From: Loripinus fragilis | Taxonomy: Eukaryota; Mollusca; Bivalvia; Lucinida; Lucinidae | Length of the DNA stretch: 64,000 bases | Reading direction: 5' to 3' | Assembly (NCBI GenBank): GCA_964019695.1 | Contig: OZ026524.1 | Span: 25,150,164 to 25,214,163, forward strand | Shown here: one piece after another, positions 1-10,591 of the stretch | Layout of the letters: the number at the start of each line of letters is the position of its first letter | Position numbering within the stretch: position 1 is the stretch's first letter | Made by a program: the position numbers and the translations under genes | The notes under the pieces: model-generated | What the model was told of the DNA's origin: nothing | Databases searched by the model: none | The model's input: only the letters and a program-made list of their open reading frames with translations

Positions 1-920
1 ACTCTTTTTGGATTTTCAACATGTAAGTTTACACGGTTACCTGATTTCTTGTAACTTAATGTGATCATACGTGCGTCCAAGCACGCTTATACACTGAGCT
101 TAGGATCCAAAAACTTTGTGACAGCTTTTATCCTGCTTTCGAGACGCTGTCCGTAAGGCTATCATTGAAAAGCGGGAACCAGTCCCATTTCCCCATGAGC
201 AATGATTAAATAGGCGCTTGTTCACAGTCGGAATTTCAACGCTTCAGTTTCTTGCGAACGCCTTAGCACCCGAGAGAAGGTCTTTTTGGAATAGCTCGGC
301 GTTATTCGACCTATTTTTGCACCCGGACGTACAGGCTGTAGGTGCTAAAAGCAGGGGACCAAACAACCAAAATGCAAGTTGTACGCACCGTGCACGTGAG
401 GTTGCTCGATGTTTAGCCAATCGCGGCCATATTGGAATCCGCAGTACAATGAACAACAATCTTAACGCCATTGCACGCTCCGTTTGACATTAACCGTAAC
501 GGTAAATCCCAACATTACCATCATTTGCGGTTACAGCTGTCCTCTGACTCTTCAATTGCTGTTACAAATACATATTGCCTCAAGTTGCTAGATTTATCCT
601 CCTTGATCAGGATTGATTTTTTTTCAGTTGAACGAGACCGCAACACACGTGGATCACGGTGCGGTCAATGATACATACACGGGTACGTAAGTAAATAAAA
701 TTCGTTGCGATTCGTCGAAGTTTGCGAATGCAGAAATTGAGTTTAGGGGCGCTGATAATGAAACCAAAATTGTTGTAACCAGAATTCGTGGAAGCGAAAG
801 TGACTGGAGCCTGCAGCTTTAGATTCTATGAGGTTTGACAGACCTCAAAGTGGGCTATTGATCACAGTGTACAGAATACAGTATGGTCAATACTTTCAAT
901 ATCAATACCCAACCCTTCTC
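1..920. other. Intergenic stretch, nothing recognised
   Basis: Unique-looking AT-rich sequence. The open frames on both strands near 220-490 overlap each other, have no recognisable domain and start at non-ATG codons, so I read them as chance. No repeat shared with the rest of the window was seen. Confidence 0.4.
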
Positions 921-926
921 CTGTGG

Positions 927-1130
927 ATCTCAGTGGCTCAGTTGATGGAGTGTTAGACTGGGGATCAAACGGTTGCTAGTTCGAGACTCACTGCCTTTGT
1001 GTCCTGTCCTTTGAAAGGACAAGACATTTTTCACCTGCTGCCTTAGTACTGGTTCAACCTATGAAGACAGGAAATCATCCCAACATAACTGAAAAATTGT
1101 TGATAGTGACATAATTAATGCATCAAAATT
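927..1130 (+). repeat. tRNA-derived SINE, copy 1
   Basis: The head reads like a tRNA gene: A-box-like TGGCTCAGTTGATGG, then a B-box-like GCTAGTTCGAGACTC about 30 bases on. The body (CTTAGTACTGGTTCAACC ... CCCAACATAACTGAAAAATT) is shared with the repeats at 39677-39878 and 61775-61915. A probable pol III transcript mobilised by a LINE. An inverted SINE-tail-like segment follows at about 1130-1180. Confidence 0.65.
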
Positions 1131-1280
1131 TGTTTGTTTTTGTTGCTTTACGTCCCATGTCAACAGCTATGGTCATTGCGGGACGGTCAGTTCACTTAAC
1201 CACACTTTTTCCTGGGCAGGCTTGAGCAAGGAGTTAACCAGTAATTTGTGCACATACTTTTGCTTGTAACTGACAACAAC

Positions 1281-2215
1281 CAGGGTTTTTTCTCAGCATT
1301 TTGGGAACATGACCCGACCCCTAGAATTGGGAATTTTCGCGTCGTTTTATACAAAATTGGGAAAAAACACACCCTATAATAAAAATAAAAATATCAAGTA
1401 TTTCGCTCACATATTTTACAACAATAGCCCCCCTTTGCTGCACTGTAGAACAACCAGTTGTATCTACGTTCATATTTTGATGACATAAACAGTCGCTGGT
1501 CTGGAACTAGACATGTATCTTGTGTGCTCTGGGACCCATCAGACGATTGATTGTCATCGCTGCTGTCATGATTTGAATGAGTGTCATCACACTGAGAAGG
1601 TACACCAGCGGATGTCGACGGACAATTTTTTGTGGAAGCAGACGATTCGGCAATTTCGGCCGATGCTTCTTCTTTTTCGGTCTGTTTGGGGGTGATATTT
1701 GCAGAATTCTCCGATGCTAATGCTTGCTGACGAAAAAGCACATCTATTTTTTTACTTGACTCCGTTTTTTTAGTTTCTTTCTGTAATATTTCGTATTGTG
1801 CGACATTGCGAAAATATGTTACAAGCTTTTTCTTTTTTTGTTATGAGAAGGATGCCCCGTTTAATCTAAATTAATACGCCAGAGTAGGGTACCAGTAAAA
1901 TAAACCATGTGTGTTTATTACAAACTCCCCGGCACCTTCGCGAATAAATTCTGCTTAATTGCCGCAAAGGGACGTTACCGTTTGGGAGTTTGCAATATTT
2001 GGTTATTTCCCTTGTATCATTCGGACTGTTCGGACCCGCTCTTTCAACCACAAACATAAACATCGTAAAATGGCGATATTTTGTTATTTTTTCTCCCGTT
2101 TTTTTTTGTTCCTTGAATTGGGAATTTTCTTATTCAAATTGGGAAAAAAACATACTTTTTGGCATTGGGAACACAACCGAATATCGGTCGTCAAAACGGG
2201 CCAAAAAAAACCCTG
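1281..2215 (-). mobile_element. hAT-like element, 935 bp, with 5-bp TSD
   Basis: Terminal inverted repeats CAGGGTTTTTT (1281) and AAAAAACCCTG (ends 2215) are flanked by the direct duplication ACAAC (1276-1280 and 2216-2220). CAGGG ends are typical of hAT elements. Subterminal AATTGGGAA words recur near both ends (about 1325-1365 and 2115-2150), as transposase-binding repeats do in hATs. The inside holds a minus-strand zinc-finger ORF but no catalytic domain, so this is a deletion derivative that depends on a full element elsewhere. Confidence 0.7.
1394..1840 (-). pseudogene. N-terminal zinc-finger fragment of a hAT-type transposase
   Basis: The frame is open from 1840 down to a stop just before 1394, about 149 codons, with no in-frame ATG near its start, so it is either an internal exon or decayed. 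A basic, low-complexity, Ser/Asp/Gln-rich linker leads to a C-terminal motif, KYERRYNWLFYS..KGGYCCKICE. This matches the N-terminal TTF/BED-like zinc finger of ZMYM1/ZNF862-related hAT transposases (aromatic-W-L-x-Y-S followed by C-x-x-C). The His/Cys partners and the DDE domain are absent because the frame stops a few residues later. It lies entirely inside the 935-bp element with CAGGG ends, which supports a transposase origin. The family is inferred from the motif alone. Confidence 0.5.
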
Positions 2216-2226
2216 ACAACCATTCT

Positions 2227-2400
2227 TGAATAAACCAGCGGAAGGGAGGAGAATGACCGTAGAAATTATTTCATGGTCAATCTCCGCGAAAGTATGGTAC
2301 CGGGCCGGGATCGAACTCGCGACCCCTGGATCTGCAGTCAGACACGCATCTGTAGCCAGACACGTTACTGATCAAAATAAACAAACCAAAACTTCTCAAT
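2227..2400 (-). repeat. Second tRNA-like SINE fragment
   Basis: Read on the minus strand, the segment contains a B-box-like GAGTTCGATCCC preceded by an A-box-like TGGCTACAGATGCG, the arrangement of a tRNA-derived head. The body differs from the SINE at 927 and 39677, so this is another family. It abuts the right TSD of the hAT-like element. Confidence 0.4.
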
Positions 2401-3580
2401 CCATTGTCTGCACAGGTGCGATACTCAAAGGATCGACCTATCTGCTATGGCACATCACCACTGAAAAATGGGTGTTGTGTTAATATGCAGGATGCATTAC
2501 TCAAAACACAGGGGTTTCATTAAGAGGAGGGAGGCGGGAATTTTCCCATTCTACTCAGGCATGTTTCCCCTGCTGCTTTTGATAAATTTGTATTGAGTCT
2601 ATAGGCAAATACTGTCAAATCACCCGCCTACTTTGCCTTGATACCCGTATGCAAAAAAAGTTAATGAAACCCCTGAAAACACTATGTAAAAAAAGTAGCA
2701 AGCAGCACTGAATGGCTATAAATAATCTGTTTGTGGAGACATCAAGTATCCTTTGGTATAAACACTAACAATGATTTGTATTAGTTTACAAATGTACAGT
2801 GTTAAGCGACAGAGTGATAAGATTTTTCTACACTAAAACATTTTTGAAAACACATCGCACATGGCAAGGTCAAAGAGCGGTTTCAGTGACACGTAATGAT
2901 GCAGTTTTTGGTTTAGGCCTACGCATGTCAGAAGTGTGTGAGGCATGTTCAGGTTTGACTCCATCCGCTACAGAATTGTGTGATGTTATACATGGACAAC
3001 ACGAGTCAATGACTTTAAGTGGGAGGTGACATTCTCGAGGTGACGTTCCAACGCCAGACAAAAATTTCACCAGCAATTTTTTTTTTGCCAATAGTTGTCG
3101 CCAAATTAATATTTCTGGCCAAATTTATTATTTCTTTGCATTTTGCGACAATGACAACCACTAGCGCAAACCCTGGCAGATTGATGACAAGTTTGAATCA
3201 ACCAATCAGGCGAATCACATAATTTGGTGACACATTTGGATAACCAATACGTCATATGTACCCACAATGCTGAATTCAAATAGGTCAGTATGCGATAGTC
3301 AAATCCACCTATTGTTAGATATTGCTTCTCTATCTTTTAGTTAAGGCCCAAACTAGCTTGGTCAGTGGTCACAGTACACTGAAAATTGGTTCAATCATGC
3401 TTCGATGCACAGAACTCATCTTGCTGCTATATTGTTTCTGCTGGGAGGTACTTAACTTGTATCTCCTTGCTCTTTATCATCATGATTTAATCATTTTTAG
3501 AAAAAATTGATTGACAAAAAATAAAAAACCAGGTGGGAAAAATCACGAACCATTCACCATATCTACATTACATGCTGCAG
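2400..3580. other. Intergenic stretch, no gene seen
   Basis: Only short chance ORFs. There is no recognised TE end and no long repeat shared with other parts of the window. Confidence 0.35.
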
Positions 3581-3582
3581 GC

Positions 3583-3764
3583 CTCCAGATAAGAGTGCAT
3601 ATTGGAAAATTATTTTCTTTGTTTTTCATCCAAAACAAATTTTGTGGGTACTCAAAAGAACCGTCTCAATGAGACAGTTATTTTGAGCACCCAAAACACT
3701 TGTTTAAATTAATGGGTAAGAAAATAATTAAAATTTTACGCAAATAAAATTCCCCTATCTGGAC
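3583..3764. mobile_element. Hairpin MITE family H1, copy 1
   Basis: A near-complete palindrome. The centre reads GGTACTCAAAAGAACCGTCT and then its complement ending in GAGCACCC. The outer arms end in CCAGATA-type words (about 3585 and 3755-3763). The same core and the flank TGATGGGTAAGAAAAT...TTTTACGC recur at 8950, 13675, 41265 and 55800. It has no coding capacity. Confidence 0.75.
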
Positions 3765-3779
3765 CTATGATGCTGGTTC

Positions 3780-4740
3780 TGACCATCTGTAAACCGAGAA
3801 CCAGCAATGAATGTAGGTATGATGAATGGAATTCTGCTGAACCTCAAGAAATCAACCTTTCCTAAAGGCTTTTATTTGGTTTATATGAGAAAATACTTTA
3901 TCAAATTATCACGGTAATATTTGAGCTGCAAGTTGGCATCTTTTCAATAATAATTTAACTTTTAAAAGGCCGAAGCTAGCACTTCCAACTTAAGACACTA
4001 GCTGGCACCTAAAGTAACTGTTTGTGGTTTCTTTAGCCAGGAGTGCTCCTTTGCTGTCTTATTCACACTATGATTATGGCTCCTACAATGCCTTTGAATT
4101 TATATTGCATGGCACTACTAACATGTATAATCATTAATGAGAGACCATAGAATGCAGCTGCTGAAATACATTATACAGTTCAACATAATATCATTAACTC
4201 TCTGGCTGTATGTTATATTTATATATTATAGACAAGATCTATATAAATTCTATTGATGAGGAAAATGTCACAAATCAGACATGCACAGCCACAGATTACA
4301 GACCATCCTATCATGGTAACAGGAAAAGAGACACTAGTCTTAGAATGATCGATTTTGCCAGAACAGTTCAGAACTTTGGGTCGTCATGTATCTAAAAGTC
4401 CAGCCCAGCCATCGATCCATTTTTGCCGACCCCAAGATTCAAGTCATTGACCATTTTGATGGATGATTTAATTAATTAGGACATTGATAAGTTGATATGC
4501 AAATTTGGCACAATAAGAACGAAAATAAATTTTATGGAGCTTACTAAATAATGCAATAATTTTACAAAAATGTTCATTTTCCATCTAAATTTGTGTAATG
4601 TCCATCAATGTATAGAAACTTAACTACATTTGTATAGTCATGTGTATAATGGCAACGACCAGAAATGGACCAATCCGAAATTCCGAATGCTGAACAAATA
4701 TCGTCTACCTTGAAAAAATGGCTAAATTAGTTTAGATATT
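3780..4740. other. Intergenic stretch; truncated TE end near 4745
   Basis: No gene is visible. At 4745-4790 a segment (GTATCCAGATGGGGTTCA, GAACCCTC) recurs at about 33990-34030, so it is probably an old DNA-transposon terminus. Confidence 0.35.
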
Positions 4741-5212
4741 TAACCAGTGGTGTATCCAGATGGGGTTCACTTGAACCCTCTTTTGAGCCCAAATTATTTC
4801 ATTTTCATTGGGATATTTTTTATTACGAGGGCTGAGCAAAAAATTCGTAGAATTTCTTTATAGTTTTTTTATTTGACGTCCGATCGATTTCATATTTTTT
4901 ACAGGCATAATTATAGTCTAATATCAATTTTCATGAAAAACTTCATTATCCTTACTCTACTATAAATATATTTATTTTCACCGTAAAAAGTGCGGGGTTC
5001 GCTACCCCGGAGCACGCCATAAACTCACTGTTGTTATGCTTTTAAAAACGATGATATTTCAAAAAATTATGACTCAAATCAGCTGAAATTACGTCAACGT
5101 CAAGAATGGCGCCATTTGATGTTCTGTGCGAAATTTCTGACGTCACTTCCGAATAACAACGTCAAGACGCTAGTTATTGTGAGACGTTTCAACGGAAAAG
5201 TAAAGGGCGAAA

Positions 5213-5578
5213 ATGGTGGTTCCGGAAGTGGTAGAAACTCGTGCTGCAATAAAATTCTGTGTCAACCTAGGACATACGCCGACTGAGACATTTAATTTAT
5301 TAAAAATAGCAGGAGACGCACCAGCAATGAAGAAATCAACAGTGTTCAAGTGGCACGCACGCTTTAAGCAGGGAAGAAAGAGCATTGAAGATGACTCACG
5401 GAGCGGAAGAGCGAAAGTTATAAGCGATAAACTAGTGACGTGCGTCAGCGACGTTGTTGAGAAGGACCGCCGCCAAACGGTTAGGGAGATATCTGAGACT
5501 GTAGGATCATCATATGGAACAGTTAGAACCATTTTACACGACCACCTGCACATGAATCGTCTATGCGCGCGATGGGTG
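5213..5578 (+). pseudogene. Mariner transposase, N-terminal DNA-binding half
   Basis: The ATG at 5213 opens a frame that codes for the paired helix-turn-helix region of a mariner transposase. It contains an initial helical segment around IKFCVNLGHTPTETFNLL, then the family signature WHARFKQGRKSIEDDSRSGR near residues 43-62, then a second HTH (VREISETVGSSYGTVRTIL, about residues 89-107). It would bind the element's inverted repeats in the nucleus. The frame breaks after residue 122 within the conserved WVP(H/R)xL linker motif, because another transposon begins at 5579; the ORF runs a few junk codons into it. It reads directly into the C-terminal half once the insert is discounted, so the split is secondary and the gene was intact when hit. 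Confidence 0.9.
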
Positions 5579-5753
5579 CAGGGTTTTACACCAAGTTGAA
5601 TGTTTGGGGGTCCTTGGGACTCAACTTTGATTATGATGGGGTCCCATCATTGAAAATGGGGGTCCCCTCTTTTTATATATATATATAATAATTGGAAAAC
5701 CCGAATCATTACGAAATAACATAGGAATTTGGGATTTTAATGAAAGGCACAAC

Positions 5754-6044
5754 CAGGGACCATGCTGGCCCAGAATTTTAGGACTTCTCCCTCCAAGAAT
5801 TTTAGGGAGAAGTGAGAGTGTTTACCCAGAACGGACGACAGAGGCCTGTCAATACTATACATTAGTTCATAAGAGAACTTTAAGAACATTTTGATTAGTT
5901 AATGGAATCCACTGTTCTGTATCTGAAATAATATAGAAGAAACAGTATCTTCTCTTTTCATTCTCCTTTCCCCCTTGGTGGCTAGACTGTCTATGCGATG
6001 GATGGATGGATGGATGGATGGATGGATGGATGGATGGATGGATG

Positions 6045-6106
<62 letters not shown>

Positions 6107-6608
6107 CTATGGATGGATGGATGGATGGATAGCAAAACAAGATTGTAAAATCAAGACTTTACTTTTTTATATTGACACTTTAACCTGCAGCCATTGAATT
6201 TATCTAGCTATCTGCAATACCAATTTATCTGGAGCTATTTATGTCATCGGTCTAAGTCTTTGATCTTTTATTTGAGCCTTCCCAAGAGAAAATGTTCATT
6301 ACGTAATTTGACATAAAGGAAAGACTCCAATAATGACAATGGGAATAAGTGCCCTTCACACCTGACCGCTTGCAATTGGCTCCCATTTACACAGTGAAAA
6401 TCAATAATCAGGTGGACAAAACAGCTGTTTTACAAGGCTGAGCGGGTATTTATTTACGATTATGTCACGAAATAAACTCTTAGCATGCTAAAGTAAATAT
6501 TTCTTGAAATTTAAAAGCGAAATCGCTTCTCTTTTCCAAGTTTCCAAGGCGAAGTAGTGCAGAAAAAATAAAAAATTTCGCTCAAGTCGCCCCCTAGCAT
6601 GGTCCCTG
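5754..6608. mobile_element. Third-level hAT-like element, 5-bp TSD
   Basis: Ends CAGGGACCATGCT (5754) and AGCATGGTCCCTG (6608), with duplication ACAAC at 5749-5753 and 6609-6613. Subterminal words AGAATTTTAGG and CTTCTCCCT repeat near the left end. No coding capacity; the centre is a tetranucleotide microsatellite. Confidence 0.72.
5997..6130. repeat. (GATG)n(GATA)n(GATG)n microsatellite
   Basis: About 12 GATG units are followed by about 15 GATA units and a short return to GATG. The minus-strand 'Ile-Tyr-Leu-Ser / Ile-His-Pro-Ser' frame is only this repeat translated. Confidence 0.97.
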
Positions 6609-6717
6609 ACAACAAACACGTCTGCGTCCTAGGGGACGCAGGTAAGGTAAATTGACGGGTCCTACCTAATGATTTATGCGTATAAGACGCAGGATATTGC
6701 GTCCTGTAAAACCCTGT

Positions 6718-7478
6718 GGGTGCCACGATTATTGACAGCTGAGGAGCGGGAAAGGAGAGTTGCTGTCTCGAAGCAGTTTTTACGGCGGAATACACGTGAA
6801 GGCGATATGTTTCTTGACAGAATTATAACATGTGATGAAACTTGGCTTTGGCTCTTCGATCCTGAGACTAAACAGCAATCTACGCAATGGACAGACAAAG
6901 AATCGGAAACCCCAAAGAAGGCCAGAGTTGCAAAAAGTGGAGGGAAATTTATGTTTATAATGTTCGCGGATCGACAGGGGATGCTTTTATCACACGCCGT
7001 ACCTCAGAGAGTCACAGTCAACTCACAGTATTACTCTAAGGTTCTTAGGAGAGACCTTCAGCAAGCAATCCGAAAGAAGCGGCCTGGTAAGGCAATCAGT
7101 GACTTCCTGCTGCACCAGGACAATGCACCACCGCACGTGTCAGTGGAGACCCGCCTCGAGCTGTCACTTTTAGAGTTGGAGACTGTTCCGCATGCACCAT
7201 ACAGCCCGGATCTCGCTCCCATGGATTTTGCCGTTTTCCCCGAGATAAAGTCTCAGCTCCGTGGCAAGCGTTTTGGTGACTTTGCGGAGCTACGACAGCC
7301 GTATCCAGCATCATTTCGAACTATGACAAGACCTGGTACCGAGATATATTTCGAAGATGGGTTGATCGCCACCAGAAGTGTGTTAGAGAGCATGGACAGT
7401 ATTTTGAAAAACTATGAGGTATTGTGTGCACATAAAGTTACTTGCCACGAAGACTTTGATAATACCACCAACAATTGA
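6718..7478 (+). pseudogene. Mariner transposase, catalytic half (DD34D)
   Basis: Continues the N-terminal half from the WVPRLLTAEER motif right after the inserted element; the open frame itself runs from 6669. It carries all three catalytic aspartates of the mariner DDE/D domain: first D in TCDETWLW, second in HQDNAPPH, third in YSPDLAPMD. I count 34 residues between the second and third, so it belongs to the DD34D mariner class. The domain would carry out cut-and-paste at TA sites in the nucleus. The catalytic frame has no internal stop, and the stop at 7476-7478 precedes about 365 bp of 3' flank before the TIR. The C-terminal region has an atypical stretch around QPYPASFRTMTRPG, perhaps a small frameshift pair. 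It can make no full-length protein while split. Confidence 0.92.
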
Positions 7479-7849
7479 CACTATGCAAAAATGCCATAAA
7501 CAGCTCTTATTTACCAAAATAACAGTATTTCAGGTAAATACGAGCTGTTCATGTGATTTCTACGTTTAATAAAGAGAAAATCAATTGCGTGTGCTAATAC
7601 GGTGATATGACATCGTCATAACGTTATCAACGTCAAATGACGTTAACGTCATGGCGTGCTCCGGGTAGCCGATACTAACGCCGTAGGAGGAGCCATAGCA
7701 ACGGCGTTTTTCTATCGATTTGTCTGAAAATTTCAAATTTTGTCCGTAATGAATAGATTTTAAACATATAAAATTTAGAGATTAATTGCACCAGTAGTTT
7801 TATTTTTATCAACAAATTCTACGAATTTTTTGCTCAGCCCTCGTATTTT

Positions 7850-8270
7850 AGAAAAATGAGGCCATCCTTTAAAAAAATGTTTGCAGTCACCTAGGCCTAC
7901 TCAAAATTTTCCAGGTCGGAAGGTATTTTATTTATTTTTCACTGATTTATTTAAAAGACATTAAAATTTTAAGAAAAATGTCTAAAATGATAATAAAAAT
8001 ATTTCTCTGAAATGTGGCGAAACAGACATACTTTTTTTGGTACGTGGAATTTTGAGTGAGTCTCACACTCTGTCGTGTGACAGCAAACAAACATTTATGA
8101 TTGTTTTAAGGATGGCCTGAGTTAAAATCATCAAATTGATTCCCTCCTATACATCTGAATCCCTTTCCAGAGGAAACTCTTTGCCTACTGGGCAAGGTTG
8201 TCAGCAGACAACATTAATATGCGAAAAAGTTAACCCTTAAAGTGTCAATCACAAAAAATTTTGTTTTGTC
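7850..8270. other. Intergenic stretch
   Basis: AT-rich, no ORF with a recognisable domain, no repeat recognised between the mariner right end and the next array. Confidence 0.35.
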
Positions 8271-8279
8271 ATCTGCTGA

Positions 8280-8720
8280 GTGCTGAAATGTTCATTAGCT
8301 CCTCCTCAACCACTGGACCAATTTTAGAATTATTTCACAGAATGGTTCCTCATGATGATGTCTTCTTATAAAATTGCACATATGGTTCTGCTCCTCCGAA
8401 CAGAGGGGCTGCCAGAACAGTAGATATTTAAAGAAATGTCTTTTGATGACATTTCCTCCTGAACCACTGGTCCAAATTTAAAATAATTTCACAGAATTGT
8501 TTCTCATAATGCCCTTAACTAGAATTGCTCAAATGTTTTTGCTCCACTGAACAAAAGGGCTGCCAGAGCTCCAGATAAGAAATATCTTTAAACGACATCT
8601 CCTCCTGCCCCAATGGTCCAAATTCAAAATAATTTCACTGATTTGTTCCTCATGATGCCTTCTACCAAAATTGCACAAACTGTTTCGCTCGGCTTAATAC
8701 AGGGAAGATTAACTGAAGTC
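8280..8720. repeat. ~147-bp tandem array (pearl-like core), about 3 units
   Basis: The phrase CCACTGGTCCAAATTCAAAA, followed by AATAATTTCACAGAATTGTT, recurs at about 8318, 8465 and 8611. Each unit also carries CTCTACCAAAATTGCACAAA and a CTCCGCTGAACAAAAGGGC-like stretch. The same unit fills 9860-10560, 13080-13660 and 20710-21110. This resembles tandem cores of bivalve pearl elements; that comparison is from memory. Confidence 0.75.
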
Positions 8721-8949
8721 TAAAATTTCGGCATTTATTTAAATTTTACTGTTGCTATGGTAACAAAAATGATCCACAAAGTAGGCTTAAAATAGAAAAA
8801 TTACCATTTTGGACCAAATTTAAGGCATTTGGAGACCTTTTTTTTAAAAATTAGATATCAGCACAGCTAAATACCAAAATATCCTTTTAATATGTTGTGT
8901 GCGGTGATAATTCTCATCAGCTGTTAAAACATGACTTTAGTTAAGAGTG

Positions 8950-9113
8950 TGTGGCGAAAATTTAATTTTCTTATTTCTCAACCAAAACATATGTTGTGGG
9001 TACTCAAAAGAACCATCTCAATGAGACGGTTCTTTTGAGCACCCAAAACACATGTATAAACTGATGGGTGAGAAAATATTTACATTTTTACGCTGAAAAT
9101 ATATGTTTATCTA
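8950..9113. mobile_element. Hairpin MITE family H1, copy 2
   Basis: Same palindromic core as at 3583 (GGTACTCAAAAGAACCATCT / GACGGTTCTTTTGAGCACCC) with the flank TGATGGGTGAGAAAAT and TTTTACGCTGAAAA. Confidence 0.75.
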
Positions 9114-9526
9114 AACCTGTGAAAAATATCTTTTTGATAGTTGCTAGTGCTCTATGTTAATTGGTCTGTCAACACTCTCAAATTTGCTCCAAAGTGGTCA
9201 ATTTCCTGTTTTTAGCCTATTTTGGTGGCCATTTTTGTTACCATAGCAACGGTGAAAGTCAAATTAATTCGAGACTTTTACACTTTGGTTATTGTTCTAA
9301 TAAACCAATAAGAACAAAGTAGTTAAAACCATTTTTATGTTTAAGCCTCATAGGGGGTGGGGGGGGGTGGCAAAAAAGCCCGTTAATGCACATCATATTT
9401 TGAACATTCACAATACGTACAGTAAATTTTCTAAAATTTAGAACATTTCTCTTTTATCTCAGATTACATGTGGGTTAATAACTTATCAAGGCTGGAATAC
9501 ATCAAGTGCTTGTCAGAATAGTATAC

Positions 9527-9600
9527 AGGGAAGACCTTGATCAGACTGCTACATCAGAAGCAGTCTGATCTGGGTCTGCACTGTATGTCTACTGTCTAGT
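9527..9600. repeat. Short hairpin family H3 (GATCAGAC...GTCTGATC), copy 1
   Basis: Inverted arms GAAGACCTTGATCAGACTGC and GCAGTCTGATCTGGGTCTGC followed by ACTGTATGTCTA. Related hairpins: 15040-15106, 39604-39676 and 58714-58782. Confidence 0.6.
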
Positions 9601-9859
9601 AAGAAAGGCCTTTTTACAGACAACTAGTGTTCAGAGTTTTAGAGCATCTACTATATATAGGCTAAATTTAGAGCCATATACATTTTTGTTTCAGAAGTCT
9701 GACTTAAAGGAAAGAACAGCTGTGAGGTGATCAACGAAGAATGAATTTATATGGCAAGTTCAGATGTCCTTGTTAAAGGTAATTACATTGACTTAATAAA
9801 TCTTGCATTCTGTGTTGTTATTAGTTCTGGGAACTACATAGGTTTGCTTGATTCCTGAT

Positions 9860-10591
9860 GATACCCTCTACCAGAATTGCACAAATGGTTCCTCCCCGAT
9901 GCACAAAAGGGCTACCAGAGCTCTAGATAAGAAATATTTTAAATGACGTCTCTTCCTGAACCACTGGTCCAAATTCAAAATAATTTTACAGAATTGTTTC
10001 TCATGACGCCTTCTACCAAAGTTGCACAAAGGTTCTGCTCCGCTGAACAAAGGGGCCATCAGAGGCCTAGATAAGAATTGTCTTTAAATGACATCTCCTG
10101 AACCACTGGTCCAAATTAAAATTAATTTAACAGAATTGTTCCCGGTGATGACCTCTACTAAAATTGCATAAATGGTTCCGCTCCGCCAAACAATAAAGGC
10201 GGCTAAAAGTTCTAGATAAGAAATATCTTTGAAAGATACAGGTATCTCCTCAAGGCTCCTAAACCACAGATCCCAATTCGAAATAGTTTCACAGATCTGT
10301 TACTCATAATGCCCTCTACTTAAACTACATGGTTCTGCTCCATCGCACAAAGGGCCACCAGAGTTCTAGATGAGAAATGTCTTTAAATGACATCTCCTTA
10401 ACCAAGGGTTCAAATTCAAAATAATTTTACAGAACTGTTCCTCATGATGCCCTCTACCAAAACTCCTTAACAGCATGGCCACCAGAGCTAATTATAAAAA
10501 TATCTTTGAATGATATCTCTATAGCCACTGGCCAGTACATTATCTTCTCATAAATGAAGATTCAGATGAGCGATCCAGGGCCCTCTTGTTA
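9860..10591. repeat. ~147-bp tandem array, about 5 units, with Helentron-like terminus
   Basis: Units of the 8280 family. The array ends with GAGCGATCCAGGGCCCTCTTG at 10568-10588; a related terminus (GATCCAGGGCC, then GGGCTCTCTTG) closes the array at about 21117-21150. That reproducible boundary marks an element 3' end. The next element begins immediately at 10592. Confidence 0.65.

Larger units (their letters stand above)
5579..6717. mobile_element. hAT-like element nested in mariner, 6-bp TSD
   Basis: Starts CAGGGTTTTACA at 5579 and ends TGTAAAACCCTG at 6717. Flanking duplication TGGGTG lies at 5573-5578 and 6718-6723. The duplicated bases are the Trp-Val codons of the transposase WVP motif, which fixes the insertion point exactly. 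CAGGG ends suggest hAT (a group with 6-bp duplications), though other superfamilies are possible. It is itself split by the element at 5754-6608 and has no ORF of its own. Confidence 0.8.
4826..7843 (+). mobile_element. Mariner-family transposon (interrupted), TA target duplication
   Basis: Perfect terminal inverted repeats CGAGGGCTGAGCAAAAAATT... start at 4826 and, in reverse complement, end at 7843. They are flanked by TA at 4824-4825 and 7844-7845, the hallmark of Tc1/mariner insertion. A second inverted pair further in carries CCCGGAGCACGCCAT (about 5005-5022 and 7652-7668). Between them lie both halves of a mariner transposase, split by a nested 1139-bp element plus its 6-bp duplication. 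Without the insertion the element is about 1.87 kb, longer than the usual ~1.3 kb because of long untranslated flanks. Confidence 0.92.

Noticed and set aside
5170..5553. 127-codon minus ORF
   Set aside because: Shadow of the mariner transposase N-terminal half on the opposite strand.
5899..6135. Minus-strand ORF of Ile-Tyr-Leu-Ser/Ile-His-Pro-Ser repeats
   Set aside because: It is the GATA/GATG microsatellite in translation.
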